A stretch of 64,000 nucleotides of DNA from Xylanibacter ruminicola (GTDB lineage: Bacteria; Bacteroidota; Bacteroidia; Bacteroidales; Bacteroidaceae): positions 1 to 64,000 of the forward strand of contig SUYC01000011.1 of the NCBI GenBank assembly GCA_015060625.1, read 5' to 3'. Numbering within the stretch: position 1 is the first letter of the stretch; the number at the start of each line of letters is the position of its first letter. The position numbers were made by a program, and so were the translations under genes. Positions 57,928-64,000 of the stretch are shown in pieces. The notes under the pieces are model-generated. The model had not been told where the DNA came from and did not search any database. It was given only the letters and a program-made list of their open reading frames with translations.

Positions 57928-59385
57928 TCAGTTTTCTTTCCAAAAGGTGCGTGTAAACAGCACCAGCACCGTCATAATTTCCAGTCGTCCCATCAGCATC
58001 AGCGGACACAGAATCCACTTGATGTATTCGGGCAGTACCGACCACGACATCACCGGTCCTATCTGTGTGCCCAGGGTTGGTCCCACGTTGCTCACGCAGC
58101 TCAGTGCGATGGTGATGGCATTGGTGTTGTCGATGCCTGCTACAATCATGATGGTGGCCGTTACCAGCGTCATCAGGATGGTGAGCGTATAAAAGGCAAA
58201 CAGCGCCACCAGTTTCGACTGGGGGATGTTCATACCGTTAATCTTCACTGGCAGCACAGCGTTCGGATGCAGAATCTGACGGAAGTTGTTTCGTATCACC
58301 TTCAGCAGCATCACTCCTCTGATACACTTAAAGCCACCGCTGGTGCTACCCGCACAGGCTCCTAAGTACATCACCACGCCCAGTATCACCCAGGTGATAT
58401 GTGGCCAGGTGCCTGCATCTTCGTTGAACATGCCCGTGGTGGTGATAAACGACACCACTTGGAACAGGGCAGCGCGGAAGGCATGTTCCAGGTCGTAGCC
58501 CAAGCGCGTCAGCAGCAGATACATAATCCACAGAGTGGCACCCACCACCATGCTCACATACAGTTTGAATTCCGAGTTTGTCAGTAGCGACTTCAGACGC
58601 AGCTTCACAACACTGATATATAATAAGGTGAAGTTGATGCCCGACAGGAACTGGAAGGCAATCGAGATATAGTCGATGGTGGGCGAGTGGAAGTATTCTG
58701 TGCTCTCGTTATGTATGGCGAATCCGCCCGTGGCGGTTGTTGTCATCGCATAATTCAGCGCCTCAAACCAGTTCATGCCAGCAGCAAAGTACGATAGTCC
58801 GCAGGCCAGTGTCAGTATCAGGTAGATACTCCAAATCCACTTGGCCGTAGTGGTTAGTCGTGGGTGCATCTTCGCTTTGATAGGTCCTGTTGCTTCGGCA
58901 GCAAACACCTTCACGCTACCTCCCACCAGCGACGGCAGAATGGCGATGGTGAAGAACACGATACCCAGTCCGCCAATCCATTGTGTGAGTGATCGCCAGA
59001 ACAAGATGGCGTGCGGCAGGATCTCCACGTCGTCGATAATCGAGGCGCCCGTGGTGGTGAATCCCGATGTGGATTCAAAGAAGGCATCGGTGACGTTGGT
59101 AATGCAACCGTGCGTCAGGAATGGGAACATGCCGAACACCGAGAACACCAGCCAGGCCGCTGTTACCAGTAGGTAGGCATCCCGTCGGTTCAGACTGTTG
59201 TCAGCGTTTCGTCCCAGGTACATCAGTGTAAATCCACTGCCGAAGGTTGTCAGCAGCGAGAGCAGAAACGCCATCAGGTCGTCCTCATGATAAGAGAATG
59301 ACATCAGTGCGCAGAGCGACATGAATAATGCCTCAATGAGCAGCAGCGAGCCTATGATTTTACTGATGATACGGAAGTTTACCAT
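57928..59385 (-). CDS. trkH: TrkH potassium uptake channel subunit
   Basis: A 485-residue membrane protein of the Trk/Ktr K+ transporter family with about ten helices. Filter-region segments with the characteristic glycine after a T/S-rich pore helix are seen in ESTSGFTTTGASII, MTTTATGGFAIH, ITTTGMFNED and GACAGSTSGGFKCIR. It works with the cytoplasmic regulator TrkA, whose gene overlaps it by seven bases upstream. Confidence 0.95.
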   Translation of the reverse strand: MVNFRIISKIIGSLLLIEALFMSLCALMSFSYHEDDLMAFLLSLLTTFGSGFTLMYLGRNADNSLNRRDAYLLVTAAWLVFSVFGMFPFLTHGCITNVTDAFFESTSGFTTTGASIIDDVEILPHAILFWRSLTQWIGGLGIVFFTIAILPSLVGGSVKVFAAEATGPIKAKMHPRLTTTAKWIWSIYLILTLACGLSYFAAGMNWFEALNYAMTTTATGGFAIHNESTEYFHSPTIDYISIAFQFLSGINFTLLYISVVKLRLKSLLTNSEFKLYVSMVVGATLWIMYLLLTRLGYDLEHAFRAALFQVVSFITTTGMFNEDAGTWPHITWVILGVVMYLGACAGSTSGGFKCIRGVMLLKVIRNNFRQILHPNAVLPVKINGMNIPQSKLVALFAFYTLTILMTLVTATIMIVAGIDNTNAITIALSCVSNVGPTLGTQIGPVMSWSVLPEYIKWILCPLMLMGRLEIMTVLVLFTRTFWKEN

Positions 59386-60734
59386 ATCGTATTCTTCTTG
59401 AAGTATTTTTCTATGTTGTTCAGTTTCTGTTCATGACAGAACACCATCACCGAGTCGCCAGGCTCAATCTGCGAGTTGCCGTTCACCAGCAGTCCGTGCC
59501 CGTTTCGCACCAGTCCGCCGATGGTCATGCCGAACGGCAGTCCCAGGTCCTTCACTGGTTTCTTGGTCACCTTCGATCCCTCAGCAGCCGTAAACTCTGC
59601 CACCTCGCTATCCACCATCATCAGCGATCTCAGGTTGTTCACGTCGGCATCCAGCAGCATCTGGTAGATATGACTGGCAGCGATGGTCTTCTTGTTAATA
59701 ATGGTGCCGATGTCCAGACTTTCTGCCATGCTCACGTAGTCCAGGTTCTCCACCATGGCTACTGTTTTTCGCACGCCCATCTTCTTTGCTGTCAGACAGG
59801 CCAGAATATTGGTCTCCGCATTTTCCGTCAGTGCCACAAAAGCCTGCGTGTTGCGGATGCCCTCTTCTTCCAGCAGTCCCAAGTCGCGTCCGTCGCCGTG
59901 AATCACCATGGTATCCATGTTCTCCAGCAGCTCGTTCAGCTTCTCGCAGCGTTTGGCATCCTTCTCAATGATTTTGATATGCATGTATTCGGGGGCGGTG
60001 AGTGCCGCGCGAACGGTTGTTTTGCCGCCGCCCATCATAATCACGTTCTTCACATCGGTATAGTGCTCCTTACCCACAATCTTGCGGATGTAAGGAATAT
60101 ACTCCTTGGTGGTCATAAAGTAAGCCAGGTCGCCCACTCTCAGTTCGTCCATACCGCCAGGTATCAGTGTGTCGCCGCCGCGCTTGATGGCCACAATATG
60201 GTAGGGGTCGTCGGGACCGCACAGGTCCTTCAGCGGTTGGTTCAGTATCTCGGCCTGAGCTCTCAGCTTGATGCCCAGCATCGTCAGTGCGCCATCGTGC
60301 ACGTCCCAACGCTGTCGCACCCAACTCAGTTTCAGTCCGTTGTTGATGTCGATAGCCGCCAGCACCTCCGGGTAAATCAGCGAGTCGAGACCCAGGTTTT
60401 TGAAAAACGGTTGCAGGTTAGGGGCCAGATATTCGTAGTTGTCGATACGAGCCACCGTCTTCTTGGCACCCAGTGCGTGTGCCAATATGCAGGCGTTGAT
60501 GTTCGTGCTCTCCTCGGGTGTCACTCCCACAAACAGGTCGGCGTTAGGCACGCCAGCCTCTTTCAGGGCCCTTATGCTCGTTGGCGATGCACAATAGGTC
60601 ATCACGTCATACTCGCTCATCTTGGCCAGACGCTCCTCGTCGTCGTCGATCAGGATACAGTCCTGATGCTCTCTCGATAGCAGTTTCGACAGGTGAGTTC
60701 CCACGGCGCCTGCACCTACGATAACGATTTTCAT
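59379..60734 (-). CDS. trkA: TrkA potassium uptake regulator (double RCK)
   Basis: A 451-residue cytoplasmic protein with two tandem RCK units, each with a nucleotide-binding Rossmann half and a C-terminal subdomain. First: [18 protein letters not shown] and [10 protein letters not shown]. Second: [14 protein letters not shown], near residue 230. NAD(H) or ATP/ADP binding gates TrkH. It overlaps dxs by four bases and trkH by seven, so the three are translated from one message. Confidence 0.95.
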   Translation of the reverse strand: MKIVIVGAGAVGTHLSKLLSREHQDCILIDDDEERLAKMSEYDVMTYCASPTSIRALKEAGVPNADLFVGVTPEESTNINACILAHALGAKKTVARIDNYEYLAPNLQPFFKNLGLDSLIYPEVLAAIDINNGLKLSWVRQRWDVHDGALTMLGIKLRAQAEILNQPLKDLCGPDDPYHIVAIKRGGDTLIPGGMDELRVGDLAYFMTTKEYIPYIRKIVGKEHYTDVKNVIMMGGGKTTVRAALTAPEYMHIKIIEKDAKRCEKLNELLENMDTMVIHGDGRDLGLLEEEGIRNTQAFVALTENAETNILACLTAKKMGVRKTVAMVENLDYVSMAESLDIGTIINKKTIAASHIYQMLLDADVNNLRSLMMVDSEVAEFTAAEGSKVTKKPVKDLGLPFGMTIGGLVRNGHGLLVNGNSQIEPGDSVMVFCHEQKLNNIEKYFKKNTIW

Positions 60735-62653
60735 GACTTCTGCGTGTTAGGTATTAGGAGTTCGAGAATCGCTTTTTTAATTCCCTCTTCGTCGATGCCC
60801 ACGATATGTTGCAGTTCCTTCACGGTGCCGTGCTCCACAAATTCATCGGGCAGTCCCAGTCGGGTCACCTTCGGTGTATAGTTATGATCGTTCATCCACT
60901 CCAGCACGGCGCTGCCCAGTCCGCCCTTACGCGCACCGTTCTCCACCGTTACGATGTATTTGAACTTTCGTCCCACCTCCTCGAGAATAGCCTCATCGAT
61001 TGGCTTCAAGAATCTCATATCATAGTGGGCTACTTTCCACTTTTCACTTTCCTTTGTCAACTGTTCTATCGCGCGTGTCACATTGTTGCCAATCGGGCCT
61101 ATGCTCAGCACTGCGATGTCGTCGCCGTCCTGCAACTTGCGTCCTGTGCCCACTTTGATTTCCTCCAGCGGGCAGCGCCAGTCCTGCAGTTCGCCGCCAC
61201 CACGGGGGTAGCGAATCACAAACGGGCCCTTGTCGGGCAGCTGTGCCGTGTACATCAGTCGGCGCAGCTCATGCTCGTCCATCGGACTGCTGATTGTCAG
61301 GTTCGGAATCGGTCTCAGGGCTGCCATGTCAAAGGCACCATGATGGGTGGCACCATCCTCGCCAACCAGTCCCGAACGGTCGAAACACAGCACCACGTTC
61401 AGGTTCAGCAGTGCCACGTCGTGTATGATATTGTCGAAAGCGCGCTGTGCAAAGGCACTGTAGATATTACAGAAGGGTATCAGGCCGTCTTTGGCCATAC
61501 CGCCGCTGAAGGTCACGGCGTGTCCCTCAGCGATACCTACGTCGAATGTGCGTTCCGGCATCTCTTTCATCATGATGTTCATCGAGCAGCCGCTGGGCAT
61601 GGCAGGTGTCACGCCCACAATCTTCGGGTTCTGCTTGGCCAGTTCCAGCAGTGTATGTCCGAACACGTCCTGGTATTTTTGTGGCTTTGTGGGGTCGTTG
61701 TCCACCAGTCGCTCACCCGTATCGGGGTTGAATTTGCCTGGTGCGTGCCAAACCGTCACATCCTTTTCAGCCGGTGCATAGCCGTGCCCTTTCTTCGTGT
61801 GCAGGTGCAGCAGTTTCGGTCCCGTCATGTTCTTCAGCTGACTCAGTATGCGCACCAGTTCCTTCACGTTATGTCCGTCGAACGGTCCGAAGTATTGGAT
61901 GTTCATGCCGTCGAAGATGTTCTGCTGGTGACTGATGGCGCTTTTCACGGCGTTGCTCAGTCGTATCAGTCCCTTCTTGCGGTCGTCGGGCATCATCCCG
62001 TGGTTTTTCAGCCAGCGCACCGTTTTAAACTTAAAGCAATTATACGTCTCGTTGGTGCTTAGGTTCAGCAGATACTGCTTCATGCCACCCACGCTGCGGT
62101 CGATACTCATGTTGTTATCGTTCAGGATAATCAGCAGGTTGTTGGGACTGCTCGAAACGTTGTTCAGTCCTTCAAAAGCCAGTCCGCCGCTCAGTGCGCC
62201 GTCGCCAATCACCGCTACCACGTGACGATCGTGTTTGCCTTCCAGCTCAGCCGCTACGGCCATACCCAGGGCAGCCGATACGGAGTTACTTGCGTGTCCG
62301 CAGGCAAACGTGTCGTATTCGCTCTCCTGTGGCGATGGGAAGGGCTTGATACCACCCAGCTTACGGTTCGTACAGAATCGGTCCTTTCGGCCCGTCAGTA
62401 TCTTATGTCCATAAGCCTGGTGTCCCACGTCCCAAACAATTCTGTCTTCGGGGGTGTTATATACATAATGCAGTGCGACCGTAATTTCGGCCACACCTAA
62501 GCTCGATGCTAAGTGTCCAGGGTTCACTGCCACCTCTTCGATGATGTCGCGTCGCAGTTCGTCGCACACCTGTGGCAAATCATCCACCTTCAGTTTACGC
62601 AAATCATCAGGTGTCTGGATCTTATTTAATAGAGTAAACTCAGTTTTTTTCAC
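60731..62653 (-). CDS. dxs: 1-deoxy-D-xylulose-5-phosphate synthase
   Basis: A 640-residue thiamine-diphosphate enzyme that starts the MEP isoprenoid pathway from pyruvate and glyceraldehyde-3-phosphate. Thiamine-binding [15 protein letters not shown] and [13 protein letters not shown]; transketolase motifs [31 protein letters not shown] (in part) and VRYPRGGG. It leads the operon dxs-trkA-trkH-manA. The reverse -7 box is at 62678-62685. ispG of the same pathway lies 42 kb away in this window. Confidence 0.97.
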   Translation of the reverse strand: MKKTEFTLLNKIQTPDDLRKLKVDDLPQVCDELRRDIIEEVAVNPGHLASSLGVAEITVALHYVYNTPEDRIVWDVGHQAYGHKILTGRKDRFCTNRKLGGIKPFPSPQESEYDTFACGHASNSVSAALGMAVAAELEGKHDRHVVAVIGDGALSGGLAFEGLNNVSSSPNNLLIILNDNNMSIDRSVGGMKQYLLNLSTNETYNCFKFKTVRWLKNHGMMPDDRKKGLIRLSNAVKSAISHQQNIFDGMNIQYFGPFDGHNVKELVRILSQLKNMTGPKLLHLHTKKGHGYAPAEKDVTVWHAPGKFNPDTGERLVDNDPTKPQKYQDVFGHTLLELAKQNPKIVGVTPAMPSGCSMNIMMKEMPERTFDVGIAEGHAVTFSGGMAKDGLIPFCNIYSAFAQRAFDNIIHDVALLNLNVVLCFDRSGLVGEDGATHHGAFDMAALRPIPNLTISSPMDEHELRRLMYTAQLPDKGPFVIRYPRGGGELQDWRCPLEEIKVGTGRKLQDGDDIAVLSIGPIGNNVTRAIEQLTKESEKWKVAHYDMRFLKPIDEAILEEVGRKFKYIVTVENGARKGGLGSAVLEWMNDHNYTPKVTRLGLPDEFVEHGTVKELQHIVGIDEEGIKKAILELLIPNTQKS

Positions 62654-62677
62654 ACAAATAATTGTTTATTTCGAGTG

Positions 62678-62685
62678 CAAAGATA
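62678..62685 (-). promoter_or_regulatory. -7 box for dxs operon
   Basis: CAAAGATA, read TATCTTTG on the reverse strand, 24 bases upstream of the dxs ATG. Confidence 0.7.
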
Positions 62686-62730
62686 TACATTTATTATTAA
62701 ACGGCAAAATATATTTGCATTTTTCTTAGT

Positions 62731-63363
62731 TTAAATCTGCCCGCTTTCCACCATCAGCACCACGCGTTCGGTCAGTCGGTCCACGCCCTGTGCATCGTAC
62801 TCCTTTTTCAGACTGGCGCCGAATCCCCAGGCAAACACCTGCCAGAATCCTGCTCTCAGTGGTCCCATAAAGGCTTTGATCATGTCGTAGCTGCTTGAGT
62901 GGCATTCGCGGTCAATCAGTTTTATCAGCAGCTTTCCTTGGCTGTATGTTAGTTTTTTCATCTTAGGTTTGTATGTTTTAAAAATGTCAGCCTCCACGCG
63001 CTTCATGTGTTCCGCCTTTTCCTTATCAGTCTGTAGCGTCTCCAGATATTCGGTCGTTTCAATCAGCATCATGCGTGCCTCTTTGGCTATGGGCAGCACT
63101 TTTTTTACGTTGTTCACCAGGCGCATATACTGTTGTGCCTGCTTTTTGTTTTTAAAAGTCAGCTGTGGATACACATACACTGGGTTCATCTCCATATATT
63201 GTATGCTGTCTCCCTCGTGCAGTACTTTTCCCACCTTCACGGTAGGCACAAAGGTCGGTGAGTCCATCTCCGCCAGCACCTGCTCAGCGGTAATCCGTTG
63301 TTCCTCCTGCGCCTGTGCGCCAACAGCCCAACAGAATAATGCGATGATCAACCCTTTTCTCAT
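62731..63363 (-). CDS. DUF4294 family secreted protein
   Basis: A 210-residue exported protein of the DUF4294 family, found across Bacteroidetes. The signal peptide covers residues 1-18 (...VGAQAQ). It has a conserved PVYVYPQLTFKNKKQAQQYM segment (in part) followed by a basic, helical body (NVKKVLPIAKEA) and KKLTYSQGKLLIKLIDRECHSSSY (in part). Function unknown. The reverse -7 box lies at 63372-63379, 8 bases before the start codon. Confidence 0.85.
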   Translation of the reverse strand: MRKGLIIALFCWAVGAQAQEEQRITAEQVLAEMDSPTFVPTVKVGKVLHEGDSIQYMEMNPVYVYPQLTFKNKKQAQQYMRLVNNVKKVLPIAKEARMMLIETTEYLETLQTDKEKAEHMKRVEADIFKTYKPKMKKLTYSQGKLLIKLIDRECHSSSYDMIKAFMGPLRAGFWQVFAWGFGASLKKEYDAQGVDRLTERVVLMVESGQI

Positions 63364-63371
63364 TTCGGCTG

Positions 63372-63379
63372 CAAAGGTA
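63372..63379 (-). promoter_or_regulatory. -7 box for DUF4294 gene
   Basis: CAAAGGTA, read TACCTTTG on the reverse strand. Confidence 0.7.
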
Positions 63380-63455
63380 CAAAAAAAAACGCAACGACAT
63401 CATTCCGTTACGACTTTTTAAACTTTCTGATATGATTGTCAATTGTCAATTAAGA

Positions 63456-63617
63456 ATGAAAAATCTTCATTGGCTTAAGGGCACCGTCGCAATTCGCGAC
63501 ATTGCCTACCACTTGATCAAAGGATTCTACGATGGCAATATGAGTGCCACCTATCGTCTGTATAAGGAGTATGGCTTCCTTGCGCTAATTCCTTTAAAGC
63601 AAATTCACTGTATTTGA
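63456..63617 (+). CDS. Short ORF of unknown origin, possibly a gene fragment
   Basis: A 53-codon frame (MKNLHWLKGTVAIRD...YKEYGFLALIPLKQIHCI). Codon choice (TAT CGT CTG TAT AAG GAG TAT GGC TTC) looks like that of genuine genes here, and the residue pattern is not random. No forward -7 box is seen upstream, only an AATTGTCAATT dispersed unit (63434-63453). The frame ends at overlapping hairpins, so it may be the 5' part of a truncated gene. I do not recognise the family. Confidence 0.4.
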   Translation: MKNLHWLKGTVAIRDIAYHLIKGFYDGNMSATYRLYKEYGFLALIPLKQIHCI

Positions 63618-63656
63618 TTACCAATTTCAGTGAATTTGTTTTTCAAATTTACTGAA
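63602..63656 (+). repeat. Overlapping alternative hairpins after the short ORF
   Basis: AATTCACTG (63602-63610) can pair with CAGTGAATT (63629-63637). The stretch TTCAGTGAATTTG (63626-63638) can instead pair with CAAATTTACTGAA (63644-63656), with one G-T pair. The two structures exclude each other. They lie upstream of the promoter at 63685. Confidence 0.5.
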
Positions 63657-63684
63657 TTTATTTTGTTGTTTCTAAATTTTTCTA

Positions 63685-63692
63685 TACCTTTG
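63685..63692 (+). promoter_or_regulatory. -7 box for the helix-hairpin-helix protein
   Basis: TACCTTTG, 25 bases upstream of the ATG at 63718. Confidence 0.7.
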
Positions 63693-63717
63693 CACCGTCA
63701 AAAGATTCGCTAAATTA

Positions 63718-64000
63718 ATGAAACTAAGATTATCGTTACTACTCTTACTGCCATTCCTGGGCTTAAAAGCGCAGGAATCGCATGAATGGGAGACGTACTT
63801 GAACCAGGTGATGACGGCTGAGGATGCGGCTTCGGATGGTTGGCAGCAGACTTACGACCTGCTGAGCGACCTGGTTCAGCATCCCATCAATATTAATACT
63901 GCCACCCGCGAGCAGTTGGAGGCCATCCCTTTTTTGTCGGCACAACAGGTAGAGGAATTGATGGATTATCTGCATCACTATGCGCCGATGAGATCAACGG
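63718..64000 (+). CDS. Helix-hairpin-helix (ComEA-like) secreted protein, 5' part
   Basis: The gene runs off the right edge; 94 codons are visible. A signal peptide (MKLRLSLLLLLPFLGLKAQ) is followed by NINTATREQLEAIPFLSAQQV (in part), the helix-hairpin-helix signature of ComEA-type DNA-binding proteins. Bacteroidetes have long exported proteins beginning this way. Whether it binds DNA outside the cytoplasm cannot be judged from the fragment. Confidence 0.8.
   Translation, partial: MKLRLSLLLLLPFLGLKAQESHEWETYLNQVMTAEDAASDGWQQTYDLLSDLVQHPININTATREQLEAIPFLSAQQVEELMDYLHHYAPMRST

Noticed and set aside
59433..60680. 415-codon forward open frame
   Set aside because: Antisense to trkA; His/Gln-rich translation without domains.
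60806..62062. 418-codon forward open frame
   Set aside because: Antisense to dxs; same reasoning.
1..64000. tRNA or rRNA genes
   Set aside because: No cloverleaf-like stretch with a GGTTCGAATCC-type T-arm and no rRNA-like conserved blocks were noticed on either strand by eye.

Overview
This window looks like a chromosomal segment of an anaerobic member of the Bacteroidales, most likely Prevotellaceae. The basis is the repeated Bacteroidetes -7 promoter box (TAnnTTTG) upstream of genes on both strands, the scarcity of Shine-Dalgarno sequences, Oar-like and SusC/SusD outer-membrane systems, families typical of the phylum (DUF4153, DUF4831, DUF4294, BACON) and an oxygen-sensitive class III ribonucleotide reductase. 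I see no rRNA, tRNA or CRISPR array.

Layout. 0.3-3.2 kb: a periplasmic NMT1/THI5-type binding protein coupled to a Cache-HAMP-SpoIIE phosphatase, followed by an internally deleted HU-like gene remnant. 3.8-9.6 kb: a PQQ-type propeller protein, a serpin lipoprotein, two AT-rich orphan genes and a DUF4153 membrane protein. The serpin block lies between two copies of a 38-bp direct repeat and looks acquired. 9.9-24 kb: housekeeping genes (sufE, nrdD, nrdG, an inositol-phosphate-type histidine phosphatase, rpoN, PAP2, purE, ispG, a sirtuin, three tandem FKBP isomerases, an Lrp-type regulator). 23-31 kb: a C26-M19 peptidase fusion, an M28 cyclase-like lipoprotein, DUF4831, nnr, hpt, adk, obgE. 31-41 kb: two Oar-like TonB receptors. 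The first is followed by a BACON/OB-fold lipoprotein and a DNA/RNA non-specific endonuclease, a plausible surface nucleic-acid capture and degradation locus. 41-43 kb: a decayed mobile region with a KilA-N gene carrying an amber codon, a tyrosine recombinase remnant interrupted by a 41-bp palindrome, and a candidate small RNA. 43-52.6 kb: a compact polysaccharide utilisation locus (one-component propeller/AraC regulator, SusC, SusD, GH31). 52.7-56.8 kb: glyS, an FKBP lipoprotein, and an AAA ATPase-DUF4435 pair similar in layout to the PARIS anti-phage module. 56.9-62.7 kb: the reverse-strand operon dxs-trkA-trkH-manA, then DUF4294 and the start of a helix-hairpin-helix protein.

The intergenic DNA is rich in structure. 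It contains a 146-bp element with inverted 25-bp ends and a central palindrome (a third copy of the end lies 6 kb away); a pair of roughly 100-bp palindromic elements between convergent genes, one of which supplies the last four codons and stop of DUF4435; an identical 71-bp terminator-bearing repeat at two sites; two sets of 22-nt iterons; and an AT-rich dispersed repeat that has also entered the ispG reading frame.

All identifications come from reading the sequence and from remembered family features. No database search was run.
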